A stretch of DNA of 25,048 nt from JAVBKA01 sp031546715 (GTDB lineage Bacteria; Bacillota; Clostridia; Oscillospirales; UBA929): positions 1-25,048 of the forward strand of contig JAVBKA010000236.1 in NCBI GenBank assembly GCA_031546715.1, in the 5' to 3' direction. Shown in pieces: positions 1 to 9,644 of the stretch. Each line of letters begins with the position of its first letter. Position 1 is the first letter of the stretch. The notes below the pieces were generated by a model, which saw only the letters and a list, made by a program, of their open reading frames with translations, was not told the origin of the DNA and did not search any database. The translations under genes and the position numbers were made by a program.

Positions 1-2403
1 GGCAACCGCCGCCTGCGCAGTGTTGGTGAGCTGCTTCAAAATCAGTTCAGAATCGGATTCTCTCGTATGGAGAGAGTTATCCGTGAGCGCATGACGATTC
101 AAGACCTTGACATTGTCACGCCTCAGAGCCTTATTAATATCCGCCCTGTAACCGCTGCGATTAAAGAGTTTTTCGGCTCTTCGCCGCTGTCTCAGTTTAT
201 GGATCAAACAAACCCACTTGCCGAGCTTACGCACAAACGCCGTATGTCCGCTCTAGGACCCGGCGGTCTGTCCCGTGAGCGCGCAAACTTTGAGGTTCGT
301 GACGTTCACTACAGCCATTACGGCCGTATGTGTCCTATTGAAACCCCTGAAGGTCCTAACATCGGGCTTATTTCGTACCTTGCAACCTATGCCAGAGTTA
401 ACGAGTACGGCTTCCTTGAAGCTCCGTACCAACGTGTTGACGATAATCATAAGCCAACTGGCGATGTTTTGTATATGACCGCTGATGTCGAGGATGAATA
501 CATCGTCGCTCAGGCAAATGAACCAATTGGTCCTGACGGCGCATACATCAACGACCGTATCACCTGCCGTAACCGTGAAATTATCGAGGTTGACCGTGAC
601 CGCGTTGACTATGCTGACGTTTCGCCAAAAATGATGGTTTCTGTTGCTACTGCAATGATTCCCTTCCTTGAAAACGACGACGCCAACCGTGCGCTCATGG
701 GCTCGAACATGCAACGTCAGGCAGTTCCTCTTTTGAGAACAGAATCCCCAATTGTCGCTACTGGTATTGAGTACAAAGCAGCGTGTGACTCTGGTGTTTG
801 CTGCCTTTCCGAGGGCGCAGGCGTTGTTACCCGTGTCGCCGCTGACGCTATTACTGTCAGATATGACGACCGTGTGGAGAGAACCTATAAATTAACAAAA
901 TTCCTTCGTTCCAACCAAGGAACCTGTATTAACCAACGCCCAATCGTCAACGTTGGCGACAGAGTGGAAAAAGGCGACGTTCTAGCTGACGGACCATCTA
1001 CATCACAGGGCGAAATTGCGTTGGGACGCAACGTTTTAATCGGATTTATGACATGGGAAGGCTACAACTACGAGGATGCTATTCTCATTAATGAAAAACT
1101 TATTCGCAATGATATTTTTACCTCAATTCATATAGAAGAATACGAAACCGAAGCTCGCGACACAAAGCTTGGCTGCGAGGAAATCACCCGCGATATTCCA
1201 AACGTCGGCGAGGACGCTCTCAGGGACTTAGACGACCGCGGTATTGTCCGCATAGGCGCAGAGGTTCGCAGCGGCGACATTCTTGTCGGCAAGGTAACCC
1301 CAAAGGGCGAAACCGAGCTTACAGCGGAGGAACGCTTGCTTCGTGCAATTTTCGGCGAAAAAGCTCGCGAAGTCCGTGATACCTCTCTCCGTGTTCCTCA
1401 CGGCGAATCAGGTACAATTGTTGACGTTAAAGTCTTTACCCGCGACAACGGCGACGAGCTAAGCCCCGGTGTAAACATGGTTGTCCGATGTTATATTGCG
1501 CAAAAGCGTAAAATCTCCGTTGGAGATAAAATGGCTGGTCGTCATGGTAACAAGGGTGTTATTTCCCGCATTCTGCCGCAGGAGGATATGCCGTTCCTTC
1601 CTGACGGAACTCCGCTGGATATCGTTCTAAATCCACTGGGTGTTCCTTCACGTATGAACATCGGTCAGGTTTTAGAGGTTCACCTTGGATATGCCGCAAG
1701 AACCTTGGGCTGGAAAGTCGCTACTCCTGTATTTGACGGCGCAAACGAAGTTGACATTGAAAATACCCTTGAGCTTGCAGGCTTAAGACGTGACGGCAAG
1801 AGCATATTGTATGACGGACGTACCGGCAACCCCTTTGACAACGCTGTAACCGTGGGATACGTGTACTTCCTAAAACTGCATCACCTTGTTGACGATAAGA
1901 TTCACGCCAGAAGCACAGGACCGTACTCCTTGGTAACACAGCAACCATTGGGCGGAAAAGCTCAGTTCGGCGGTCAGCGTTTCGGAGAAATGGAAGTCTG
2001 GGCGTTGGAAGCTTACGGCGCAGCATATACCCTGCAAGAAATCTTAACAGTTAAGTCTGACGATATTTCTGGTCGTGTAAAAACCTATGAAGCCATTGTT
2101 AAGGGTCATAATATTCCTCAGCCAGGTGTTCCTGAAAGCTTCCGCGTTCTAGTAAAGGAGCTTCAATCCCTCTGTTTGGATATTCGTGTGCTTGACATCA
2201 ACGGCGACGAAATCGTGCTTCGTGACGATGACGATGACGACAGCTACATCCGCGCAGGTGAGGACGAACAATACGCTGTGGAGGAAAATGTCGATAAACT
2301 TGGCTTCACCATTGAAGACGGCGACGAAGCTGAAGACGATGTCGAGCTTGAAGAGGACTTTGTTGAAGCAGTGGAAACCGAAGAAGAAGAGGAGGAGTTT
2401 TAA
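1..2403 (+). CDS. rpoB: DNA-directed RNA polymerase subunit beta (5' end cut off by window)
   Basis: This is the beta subunit of the core RNA polymerase, which forms half of the active-site cleft and binds rifamycins. The frame is open from base 1, where GNRRLRSVGELL reads straight into the family's fork region, so the true start lies upstream; about 800 residues are visible. The rifampicin region is seen at about bases 170-280, with FMDQTNPLAELTHKRRMSALGPGG. The aspartate, histidine and serine most often changed in resistant mutants are the wild-type residues, so a sensitive genotype is inferred. Further downstream come PIETPEGPNIGLI, the GDKMAGRHGNKG active-site segment (about 1530-1560) and the conserved C-terminal GGQRFGEMEVWALEAYGA. 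The last 60 residues or so are very acidic, with runs of D and E. The stop codon shares one base with the rpoC start, so the two are transcribed and probably translated together. Confidence 0.98.
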   Translation, partial: GNRRLRSVGELLQNQFRIGFSRMERVIRERMTIQDLDIVTPQSLINIRPVTAAIKEFFGSSPLSQFMDQTNPLAELTHKRRMSALGPGGLSRERANFEVRDVHYSHYGRMCPIETPEGPNIGLISYLATYARVNEYGFLEAPYQRVDDNHKPTGDVLYMTADVEDEYIVAQANEPIGPDGAYINDRITCRNREIIEVDRDRVDYADVSPKMMVSVATAMIPFLENDDANRALMGSNMQRQAVPLLRTESPIVATGIEYKAACDSGVCCLSEGAGVVTRVAADAITVRYDDRVERTYKLTKFLRSNQGTCINQRPIVNVGDRVEKGDVLADGPSTSQGEIALGRNVLIGFMTWEGYNYEDAILINEKLIRNDIFTSIHIEEYETEARDTKLGCEEITRDIPNVGEDALRDLDDRGIVRIGAEVRSGDILVGKVTPKGETELTAEERLLRAIFGEKAREVRDTSLRVPHGESGTIVDVKVFTRDNGDELSPGVNMVVRCYIAQKRKISVGDKMAGRHGNKGVISRILPQEDMPFLPDGTPLDIVLNPLGVPSRMNIGQVLEVHLGYAARTLGWKVATPVFDGANEVDIENTLELAGLRRDGKSILYDGRTGNPFDNAVTVGYVYFLKLHHLVDDKIHARSTGPYSLVTQQPLGGKAQFGGQRFGEMEVWALEAYGAAYTLQEILTVKSDDISGRVKTYEAIVKGHNIPQPGVPESFRVLVKELQSLCLDIRVLDINGDEIVLRDDDDDDSYIRAGEDEQYAVEENVDKLGFTIEDGDEAEDDVELEEDFVEAVETEEEEEEF

Positions 2404-5400
2404 TGGGTACGCAATTTGAAGCAATAAAAATCGCCCTTGCCTCTCCTGAATTGATATTACAATGGTCAAAGGGAGAAGTCAAAAAGCCTGAAACCATTAA
2501 CTATCGTACACTAAAGCCAGAACGTGACGGTTTGTTCTGCGAGCGCATTTTTGGTCCTCAGAAGGACTGGGAATGTTATTGCGGAAAATATAAGAAAATT
2601 CGCTACAAGGGCAAAGTCTGCGACCGTTGCGGCGTTGAAGTAACACGCAAAAAAGTCCGCCGTGAGTGGATGGGACATATTCAGCTTGCCGCCCCTGTAT
2701 CTCATATTTGGTACTTTAAGGGAATTCCCTCAAGAATGGGTCTAATCCTTGATATGTCCCCACGTAACCTTGAAAAGGTTCTGTATTTTGCGTCTTACAT
2801 CGTCATCGAGCCAGGGGATACCCCGCTTAAAAAGAAGGATATTCTTTCGGAGAAGGAATATCGCGACATGCGCGAAAAATATGAGGACGATTTTGAAGCA
2901 GGCATCGGCGCAGAAGCCATTAAGAGACTGCTTGCCGAGATTGACTGCGATGCTATGTCCGCCGAGCTGAAAAATGAGCTTAAGGACGCATCTGGTCAGA
3001 AAAAAATGCGTTATATCAAGCGTCTTGAGGTAGTCGAAGCATTCAGACTGTCAGGCAACCGCCCCGAGTGGATGATTATGGACGTCGTTCCCGTCATTCC
3101 TCCCGAGCTTCGCCCAATGGTTCAGCTCGACGGCGGACGTTTTGCAACCAGCGACTTAAACGACCTTTACCGCCGCGTAATCAACCGCAACAACCGCCTA
3201 AACAAACTGCTACAGCTTGGCGCGCCTGACATTATCGTCAGAAATGAGAAGCGTATGCTTCAAGAAGCGGTTGACGCTCTGATTGATAACGGTCGCCGCG
3301 GACGCCCTGTAACAGGACCGAATAACCGCGCATTAAAGAGCCTTTCAGACATGCTTAAGGGCAAGCAAGGTCGTTTCCGCCAGAACCTACTGGGAAAACG
3401 CGTTGACTATTCAGGACGTTCAGTTATCGTCGTAGGACCTGAGCTGAAGCTGTATCAGTGCGGTCTGCCTAAGGAAATGGCATTGGAGCTGTTTAAGCCC
3501 TTCGTCATGAAAAAGCTCGTCGAAGACGGCATGGCTAATAATATTAAAAGTGCAAAGAAAATGGTTGAGCGTGCAAAAGCAGAGGTTTGGGATGCCCTTG
3601 AGGTCATTATTTCTGAGCATCCGGTATTGCTGAACCGTGCGCCAACACTGCACAGACTTGGCATTCAAGCCTTTGAGCCTGTTCTGGTTGAAGGACGTGC
3701 GCTAAAGCTTCATCCACTTGTTTGTACTGCTTACAACGCCGACTTTGACGGCGACCAAATGGCAGTTCACGTTCCGCTGTCCGCAGAAGCCCAAGCGGAA
3801 GCTCGCTTCCTAATGCTGTCAGCAAACAACCTACTTCACCCTAAGGACGGTCGCCCTGTTACTGTTCCAACGCAGGACATGGTGCTTGGAGCTTACTACC
3901 TCACCCTTACAAGGGACGATGAGCCTGGCGCAGGCAAAATTTTCTCAGATATTAACGAAGCGATTCTCGCTTTTGATGCAGGTGTTGCAGGAATCCATGC
4001 TCCGATTAAAGTAAGACGAACAGCCGTCATTAACGGCGAGAAAATTTCTCGCATAGTTCCATGCACAGTCGGACAAATTATTTTCAATGAAAATATTCCT
4101 CAAGACCTTGGCTATGTCGTCCGTGACGAAGAGCATATTTTAGATTTTGAGATTACTTTCCTCGCGGGAAATAAACAGCTTGGCAAAATTATTGAGCGTA
4201 GCATAAAGAAGCATGGCTTTGCAAAATCCGCCGTTCTGCTGGACAATATTAAATCTTTGGGCTTTAAGTATTCTACCCGCGGAGCTATTACGATTTCAAT
4301 TTCTGATATGACCGTTCCTCCTGAAAAGAAGGAGCTTATCAAAGCGGCAGAAATCAAGGTTGCCGCTATTGACCGCCAGTTCCGCAGAGGCTTTATCACT
4401 AATGACGAGCGTTACCGCCTTGTTGTTGAAGAATGGGACGCAACCACAAAGCAAGTTACTGCCGCCATGCGCGCAGGACTTGACAGATACAACCCAATCT
4501 TTATGATGGCTGACTCAGGTGCTCGCGGAAGTATGAACCAAATCCGCCAGCTAGCCGCTATGCGTGGTCTTATGGCTAACACCGCCGGTAAAACCATCGA
4601 AATTCCTATTAAGGCTAACTTCCGTGAAGGTCTGACTGTTTTAGAGTACTTCATCTCTTCCCGTGGTGCTAGAAAAGGTCTGGCTGACACCGCTCTTCGT
4701 ACTGCTGACTCAGGTTACCTAACACGCCGTCTTGTTGACGTTTCGCAGGATGTTATTATTCGTGAGCTTGACTGTAAGTCAACAAAGGGCATCACGGTTT
4801 ATGAAATTGCAGATTCTGGTCAAGTCATTGAGCCGCTGTCAGACCGCTTAATCGGTCGCTTCACATCTCAAGACGTTGTTGACGAAAGCGGCAAAGTTAT
4901 TGTCCCTGCCGATGTTTGCATGACAGACGAGGATGCGGCAAAGATAGAGGCAGCAGGTGTTAAAATTGTCAACATCCGCAGCCTACTAACCTGTATCGCC
5001 CGTCACGGCGTATGTGCTAAGTGCTATGGAGCTAACCTTGCAACAGGCGAGCCTGTCAACGTTGGTGAAAGCGTGGGTATCATCGCCGCACAGTCCATCG
5101 GTGAGCCGGGAACACAGCTCACCATGCGTACCTTCCATACCGGAGGTATTGCAACCAGTGAAGATATTACACAGGGTCTTCCCCGTGTTGAAGAAATTTT
5201 TGAGGCTAGAAAGCCTAAACGTGCCGCTTCGATGACAGACCTTGCAGGCAAGGTATCGATTGAAGAAGCCCGCAAAGGCGCACTGCGAGTTATCACCGTT
5301 AAAAACGACGACAATGCTGATTCACGCGTGTTCCAGATTCCTTCATCAATGATTCTAAAGGTCAAAGACGGAGATATGGTAGTTCATGGTCAGGCCCTGA

Positions 5401-5942
5401 CCGAGGGTGCATTTAATCCTCACGATGTGCTTGCAATCCGCGGTATCAGCGCGGTGCATAACTATCTCATTCAAGAAGTACAGCATGTTTACCGCCAGCA
5501 GGGCGTTGATATTAATGATAAGCATATTGAAGTTATCGCCCGTCAGATGATGCGCAAGTTGAGAATAGAATCCAACGGAGATACAGGCTTGCTAATGGGT
5601 GCAATTGTTGATATCTTTACTCTTGAAGATGAAAACAAAAAAATCCGTGAACGCGTTGCAAATGGCGAAACAGAACTACAAGAGGCCGTAGGAAATACAA
5701 TGCTCATGGGTATTACAAAAGCTTCTCTTGCAACGGACAGCTTCCTCTCGGCGGCTTCCTTCCAAGAAACCACCAGAGTTTTAACAGAAGCTGCAATTCG
5801 TGGTAAGGTTGACCATTTGCTTGGACTGAAAGAAAATGTTATCATCGGTAAATTAATACCGGCAGGCTCAGGAATGGCCATGTACCGTGACTATGTTATA
5901 AGCTCAAATGAATCCGAAGCAGAGGCGGAAGCGCAAAAGTAG
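2403..5942 (+). CDS. rpoC: DNA-directed RNA polymerase subunit beta'
   Basis: This is the beta' subunit of RNA polymerase, carrying the catalytic magnesium site. The protein has 1179 residues, close to the roughly 1200 usual in Bacillota, with no large insertion. The N-terminal zinc ribbon uses C58, C60, C73 and C76. The absolutely conserved NADFDGD motif lies at residues 445-451. The second zinc site is near CIARHGVCAKCYG, and the trigger-loop region IIAAQSIGEPGTQLTMRTFH follows around residue 895. The ATG overlaps the last base of the rpoB stop codon, and the GA-rich end of rpoB (GAGGAGG) acts as its ribosome binding site. An inverted repeat follows the stop. The gene closes the rpoBC unit; the small ribosomal gene downstream has its own promoter. 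Confidence 0.99.
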   Translation: MGTQFEAIKIALASPELILQWSKGEVKKPETINYRTLKPERDGLFCERIFGPQKDWECYCGKYKKIRYKGKVCDRCGVEVTRKKVRREWMGHIQLAAPVSHIWYFKGIPSRMGLILDMSPRNLEKVLYFASYIVIEPGDTPLKKKDILSEKEYRDMREKYEDDFEAGIGAEAIKRLLAEIDCDAMSAELKNELKDASGQKKMRYIKRLEVVEAFRLSGNRPEWMIMDVVPVIPPELRPMVQLDGGRFATSDLNDLYRRVINRNNRLNKLLQLGAPDIIVRNEKRMLQEAVDALIDNGRRGRPVTGPNNRALKSLSDMLKGKQGRFRQNLLGKRVDYSGRSVIVVGPELKLYQCGLPKEMALELFKPFVMKKLVEDGMANNIKSAKKMVERAKAEVWDALEVIISEHPVLLNRAPTLHRLGIQAFEPVLVEGRALKLHPLVCTAYNADFDGDQMAVHVPLSAEAQAEARFLMLSANNLLHPKDGRPVTVPTQDMVLGAYYLTLTRDDEPGAGKIFSDINEAILAFDAGVAGIHAPIKVRRTAVINGEKISRIVPCTVGQIIFNENIPQDLGYVVRDEEHILDFEITFLAGNKQLGKIIERSIKKHGFAKSAVLLDNIKSLGFKYSTRGAITISISDMTVPPEKKELIKAAEIKVAAIDRQFRRGFITNDERYRLVVEEWDATTKQVTAAMRAGLDRYNPIFMMADSGARGSMNQIRQLAAMRGLMANTAGKTIEIPIKANFREGLTVLEYFISSRGARKGLADTALRTADSGYLTRRLVDVSQDVIIRELDCKSTKGITVYEIADSGQVIEPLSDRLIGRFTSQDVVDESGKVIVPADVCMTDEDAAKIEAAGVKIVNIRSLLTCIARHGVCAKCYGANLATGEPVNVGESVGIIAAQSIGEPGTQLTMRTFHTGGIATSEDITQGLPRVEEIFEARKPKRAASMTDLAGKVSIEEARKGALRVITVKNDDNADSRVFQIPSSMILKVKDGDMVVHGQALTEGAFNPHDVLAIRGISAVHNYLIQEVQHVYRQQGVDINDKHIEVIARQMMRKLRIESNGDTGLLMGAIVDIFTLEDENKKIRERVANGETELQEAVGNTMLMGITKASLATDSFLSAASFQETTRVLTEAAIRGKVDHLLGLKENVIIGKLIPAGSGMAMYRDYVISSNESEAEAEAQK

Positions 5943-5964
5943 CGCAGTCGGAAGTAATTAAAAA

Positions 5965-6002
5965 TCTTACCGGATTCACAGCTAAAGGTGAATCCGGTAA
6001 GA
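5965..6002. other. Perfect 15-bp hairpin after rpoC
   Basis: TCTTACCGGATTCAC (5965-5979) pairs perfectly with GTGAATCCGGTAAGA (5988-6002) around the loop AGCTAAAG. On the plus strand no T-run follows, so this is not a textbook intrinsic terminator for rpoBC. On the minus strand the same hairpin is followed by ATTTTTAATT, but no minus-strand gene is seen here. It may be an RNA 3'-end stabiliser, a processing site or a weak terminator. Confidence 0.7.
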
Positions 6003-6087
6003 GCTGAAAATCCTATCGAATTCGCCTCTGGCACGGAGATGAAAGACACACCCTAATATTTTCGTGAAGTCTGCTAAAAATATTTTG

Positions 6088-6115
6088 TTGACAGAATTGT
6101 CATTAATATGATACA
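6088..6115 (+). promoter_or_regulatory. Sigma-A-type promoter for the L7Ae-like/rpsL unit
   Basis: A perfect -35 TTGACA (6088-6093) is followed after 16 bases by GATACA (6110-6115) as the likely -10. TATGAT (6107-6112) is a better -10 by sequence, but its spacing of 13 is too short. It lies about 25 bases ahead of the small ribosomal gene, which supports the downstream ATG at 6141 as start. Confidence 0.6.
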
Positions 6116-6140
6116 CTCTTCATTTGTTGGAGTGAATAAA

Positions 6141-6383
6141 ATGTTAGAGCTCAAACACACCAAAAAAGTGGTGGGAATCAAGCAATCAAAAATCGAAATT
6201 CGGGACGGAAAAGCCAAGGAAGTTTACATCGCCGCCGACGCGGAGGACCATGTTCGTTTGCCGCTGATTGCCCTCTGTAAGGACGGTAATGTGCCAGTTG
6301 TCAGTGTTCCGAAAATGTCGGAGCTTGGCGAGGCCTGCGGAATTGATATCGGTGCCGCCGTTGCGGTAGTCCTGAATGATTAG
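6141..6383 (+). CDS. ybxF: L7Ae-family ribosomal/RNA-binding protein (YbxF-like)
   Basis: This 80-residue protein belongs to the L7Ae/L30e/S12e/Gadd45 fold family, which binds kink-turn RNA. Supporting features are the small size, the motif VPKMSELGEACGIDIGAAVAVV at the C-terminal end (typical of the L7Ae signature), and the position between rpoC and rpsL, where Bacillota carry ybxF. The start is set at the ATG at 6141, which has GGAG (6129-6132) eight bases upstream. An in-frame ATG at 6108 overlaps the promoter and has no ribosome binding site. The gene is followed by 89 non-coding bases before rpsL and is probably cotranscribed with it. Bacillus YbxF binds k-turn RNA in vitro; whether this one is a ribosome component is not known from sequence. 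Confidence 0.9.
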   Translation: MLELKHTKKVVGIKQSKIEIRDGKAKEVYIAADAEDHVRLPLIALCKDGNVPVVSVPKMSELGEACGIDIGAAVAVVLND

Positions 6384-6472
6384 CCTGCTCAACTTAGATT
6401 CAAGCGATGGCGCAAACGCGTCGTCGTTACCCGTATGGGTTTTGAATAAGTCTTTGCGGAAGGAGGAAAAAC

Positions 6473-6916
6473 ATGCCAACCTTTAACCAGCTCGTAAAAA
6501 ATGGTCGTGAAAAGGTTACGTACAAGTCAAAAGCTCCTGCACTGGGAAAAGCTCTCAACACTCTCAACAAGGAACTGGTTGACTCTAACAGCCCGCAAAA
6601 GCGTGGAGTTTGTACTGTTGTTAAAACAGCTACACCTAAGAAGCCTAACTCTGCTCTTCGTAAAGTAGCTCGTGTTCGTTTATCAAACGGAATCGAAGTT
6701 ACCTCGTACATTCCGGGCGTAGGTCATAACCTGCAAGAGCACAGTGTGGTTATGATTCGCGGAGGTCGTGTAAAGGACATCCCTGGTGTTCGTTACCATA
6801 TCATTCGTGGAACACTTGACACACAAGGCGTAAACGGTCGCAAACAAAGCCGCAGCAAGTATGGTGCTAAACGTCCAAAGCCGGGCGCAGCAGCAGCGGC
6901 AGCAAAGAAAAAATAG
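6473..6916 (+). CDS. rpsL: 30S ribosomal protein S12
   Basis: S12 lies at the decoding centre of the small subunit. It contains SPQKRGVCT, TPKKPNSALRK, GHNLQEHSVVMIRGGRVKDIPGVRYH and RSKYGAKRPK, all family hallmarks. Lysines 57 and 101 match the positions (K42 and K87 in E. coli) that mutate to streptomycin resistance, and both are wild type. The stretch of roughly residues 25-40 is the insertion seen in Bacillota S12 and absent from E. coli. At 147 residues it is slightly long because of a C-terminal extension of alanines and lysines. The start is clear, with AAGGAGG about six bases upstream. Its neighbours are rpsG and fusA, the classic str operon order. Confidence 0.98.
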   Translation: MPTFNQLVKNGREKVTYKSKAPALGKALNTLNKELVDSNSPQKRGVCTVVKTATPKKPNSALRKVARVRLSNGIEVTSYIPGVGHNLQEHSVVMIRGGRVKDIPGVRYHIIRGTLDTQGVNGRKQSRSKYGAKRPKPGAAAAAAKKK

Positions 6917-7032
6917 TTCTCGGCGCTTTTGAAGGTATCACGCCCATCGGGTTTTATATAGCCTAGAAGGGCACAACGAAAGGCACGCTTTTCGAGTACC
7001 TATGAAATCATATTATGAAGGAGGGAAGCGAA

Positions 7033-7503
7033 GTGCCCAGAAGAGGATCAGTAACAAAAAGAGATGTTTTGCCAGATCCAATGTACAATTCAAAGGTAGT
7101 CAGCAAGCTGATTAACGGAATAATGTTGGACGGTAAAAAAGGTGTAGCCCAGAAAGTGGTCTACGGAGCCTTTGACATCATCAAGGAAAAAACAGGAAAA
7201 GAACCATTAGAAATTTTCAACGCAGCACTGGATAACATTATGCCTGTGCTGGAAGTTAAAGCCCGCCGTGTTGGCGGCTCGACTTATCAAGTACCGATCG
7301 AGGTTCGTCCAGAACGTAAACAAACACTTGGATTACGTTGGTTAATCACCTATTCTCGCAACCGTGGTGAAAAAACCATGGCTGAAAGACTTGCAGGCGA
7401 ATTAATGGATGCAAACAACAGTCTTGGTAACGCCGTTAAGAAGCGTGACGAGACACAAAGAATGGCAGATGCAAATAAGGCATTTGCACATTACAGATGG
7501 TAA
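7033..7503 (+). CDS. rpsG: 30S ribosomal protein S7
   Basis: S7 binds the 3' major domain of 16S rRNA and nucleates assembly of the small-subunit head. The protein is 156 residues, the standard length, if translation begins at the GTG at 7033, giving MPRRGSVTKRDVLPDP, the usual N-terminus. An in-frame ATG at 7015 would add six residues, but it would place the strong AAGGAGGG (7018-7025) inside the gene; that site sits seven bases ahead of the GTG and so decides the start. The conserved core VGGSTYQVPIEVRPERKQTLGLRWL and the C-terminal NKAFAHYRW are present. It is in the str operon, 98 bases after rpsL by the old start, and 40 bases ahead of fusA. Confidence 0.97.
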   Translation: MPRRGSVTKRDVLPDPMYNSKVVSKLINGIMLDGKKGVAQKVVYGAFDIIKEKTGKEPLEIFNAALDNIMPVLEVKARRVGGSTYQVPIEVRPERKQTLGLRWLITYSRNRGEKTMAERLAGELMDANNSLGNAVKKRDETQRMADANKAFAHYRW

Positions 7504-7519
7504 TTAGCATCCGCTAATT
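7502..7519 (+). other. Short hairpin at the rpsG stop codon
   Basis: AATTAGC (7502-7508) pairs with GCTAATT (7513-7519) around ATCC. It overlaps the rpsG stop codon and ends 25 bases before fusA. There is no T-run, so it is not a terminator; it may modulate translation coupling or mRNA stability. The small size means chance is possible. Confidence 0.35.
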
Positions 7520-7543
7520 GCACTTGCTTAAAAGGAGATTACC

Positions 7544-9622
7544 ATGGCTCGCCAATACTCACTTGAAAAAACCAGAAATATCGGCATCATGGCACATATC
7601 GACGCCGGTAAAACCACAACAACAGAGCGCATCCTTTTCTACACAGGACGCAATTACAAGCTCGGCGAAACACACGAGGGTAATGCAACCATGGACTGGA
7701 TGGCACAGGAACAGGAGCGCGGTATTACAATTACCAGCGCAGCTACAACTTGCTCTTGGAAGAACCACCGTTTTAACATTATCGACACTCCTGGTCACGT
7801 TGACTTTACTATTGAAGTTGAGCGTTCACTGCGTGTGTTGGACGGTGCTGTAACTGTTTTTTGTGCAAAAGGCGGCGTGGAGCCGCAATCGGAAACTGTG
7901 TGGCGTCAAGCCGATAGATACAAAGTTCCGCGTATGGCTTATGTTAATAAGATGGACGTTGTCGGCGCAGACTTTTTGCGTGTTGTCGACATGATGCGTG
8001 ACAGATTAAAATGTAATGCCGTACCAATTCAGCTTCCAATAGGAGCAGAGGGTACCTTTAAGGGTATTATTGACCTTGTCGAAATGCGCGCTTTTATCGC
8101 GTATGACGAACTTGGCAAAGATATCAGAGAAGAGGACATCCCTACAGACATGCAGGAAACGGCTGCGGATTACCGCGAAAAGCTAGTAGACGCCATAACC
8201 CTGTTTGACGACGCTCTTGCAGAGGCTTTCCTAGGCGGCGAGGAAGTCACTCCGGCAATGATTAAGCCGGTTATCCGTAAGGCTACAATTGCTAACGAAA
8301 TGATTCCAGTGCTTTGCGGCACTTCATACCGTAACAAGGGCGTTCAGAACCTCCTTGATGCAGTTGTCGATTACATGCCAGCTCCAACGGATGTTTACGA
8401 CATTAACGGCATTAATCCTGACACAGAGCAAGAGGAAACAAGACCATCGTCTGACGATGCACCGTTTTCTGCGCTTGCGTTTAAGATTATGACTGACCCA
8501 TATGTCGGACGTATATCCTATGTTCGTGTATACTCAGGAAGTATCGCCTCAGGCAGTGCTGTTTTCAATACCACGAAGAGACAGCGCGAACGCTTTGGTC
8601 GTCTTTTGATGATGCACGCTAACGAGCGCGAAGACATCGAGCATATTTACTCAGGTGATATCGCCGCAGTTGTCGGTTTGAAAAACACCACCACAGGCGA
8701 CACCCTTTGTGACGAAAAGCACCCAATTATCCTCGAAAGCATGGACTTCCCAGAACCTGTTATCCGTGTTGCCATTGAACCGCGCACCAAGGCAGGACAG
8801 GAAAAAATGGGCGTTGGTCTCCAAAAGCTTGCTGAAGAGGATCCAACCTTCAGAACCTACACCGACCAAGAGACAGGTCAAACAATTATCGCAGGTATGG
8901 GCGAGCTCCATCTTGAAATTATTGTAGACCGTTTACTCCGTGAATTCAAGGTTGAAGCAAACGTCGGCAAGCCACAGGTTGCTTATAAGGAAACCGTCCG
9001 CAAATCAGCAGACGTTGACCATAAGTATGCCCGTCAGTCCGGCGGACGTGGTCAGTATGGTCACGTTAAAATCATTCTTGAGCCAAACGAATCAGGTAAA
9101 GGCTATGAATTTATCAACAAAACCGTGGGCGGAAGCATTCCGAAGGAATATATCGCTCCAGTTGACCAAGGTATCCAAGGCGCAATGCAAACAGGTGTCC
9201 TTGCAGGATATCAAGTTGTTGACGTCAAGGTTACTCTTTATGACGGCTCTTATCACGAAGTTGACTCGTCAGAAATGGCATTTAAAATCGCTGGCTCAAT
9301 GGCTTTCAAAGAAGCTATGCGCAAGGCAGACCCTGTCCTGCTTGAGCCAATTATGAAGGTTACTGTTATTGCACCTGATGATTATCTCGGCGACGTTATG
9401 GGCGACCTTAACGGACGCAGAGCTCAAATAGTCAGCATGGAAGCAAGAAACGGTGTGCAGAACGTGGTAACTCACGTCCCGCTTTCCGAAATGTTTGGTT
9501 ATGCCACAGATTTGCGTTCACGCACACAAGGCCGCGGACAGTATACAATGGAACCGTCTCACTATGTTGAGCTTCCGAAGAACATTCAGGAAAAACTGGT
9601 CGAGAAACGCAACGGTCAATAA
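7544..9622 (+). CDS. fusA: Elongation factor G
   Basis: EF-G is the GTPase that drives translocation on the ribosome and, with RRF, subunit recycling. At 692 residues it has the standard five-domain length. GTP-binding motifs are AHIDAGKT (17-24), RGITI, DTPGHVD (81-87) and NKMD (135-138). Domain IV is recognisable from RQSGGRGQYGHV, and domain V from the C-terminal MFGYATDLRSRTQGRGQYTMEPSHY. The ATG has AAGGAGA seven bases upstream. It is third in the rpsL-rpsG-fusA run and shares its transcript. It has the ordinary bacterial form; no sign of a tetracycline-protection or EF-G2 paralogue is seen. The intergenic stretch after it holds the tuf promoter. Confidence 0.98.
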   Translation: MARQYSLEKTRNIGIMAHIDAGKTTTTERILFYTGRNYKLGETHEGNATMDWMAQEQERGITITSAATTCSWKNHRFNIIDTPGHVDFTIEVERSLRVLDGAVTVFCAKGGVEPQSETVWRQADRYKVPRMAYVNKMDVVGADFLRVVDMMRDRLKCNAVPIQLPIGAEGTFKGIIDLVEMRAFIAYDELGKDIREEDIPTDMQETAADYREKLVDAITLFDDALAEAFLGGEEVTPAMIKPVIRKATIANEMIPVLCGTSYRNKGVQNLLDAVVDYMPAPTDVYDINGINPDTEQEETRPSSDDAPFSALAFKIMTDPYVGRISYVRVYSGSIASGSAVFNTTKRQRERFGRLLMMHANEREDIEHIYSGDIAAVVGLKNTTTGDTLCDEKHPIILESMDFPEPVIRVAIEPRTKAGQEKMGVGLQKLAEEDPTFRTYTDQETGQTIIAGMGELHLEIIVDRLLREFKVEANVGKPQVAYKETVRKSADVDHKYARQSGGRGQYGHVKIILEPNESGKGYEFINKTVGGSIPKEYIAPVDQGIQGAMQTGVLAGYQVVDVKVTLYDGSYHEVDSSEMAFKIAGSMAFKEAMRKADPVLLEPIMKVTVIAPDDYLGDVMGDLNGRRAQIVSMEARNGVQNVVTHVPLSEMFGYATDLRSRTQGRGQYTMEPSHYVELPKNIQEKLVEKRNGQ

Positions 9623-9644
9623 TTTTACTGCTAAAATCACCACT

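Noticed and set aside
253..714. Minus-strand 153-codon frame within rpoB
   Set aside because: It is the antisense shadow of the highly conserved rpoB reading frame.
6108..6140. Upstream ATG for the L7Ae-like gene
   Set aside because: It overlaps the promoter -10 region; the ATG at 6141 has a proper ribosome binding site and gives the family N-terminus.
7015..7032. Upstream ATG for rpsG
   Set aside because: The strong ribosome binding site lies inside this extension and points to GTG 7033, which gives the standard 156-residue S7.
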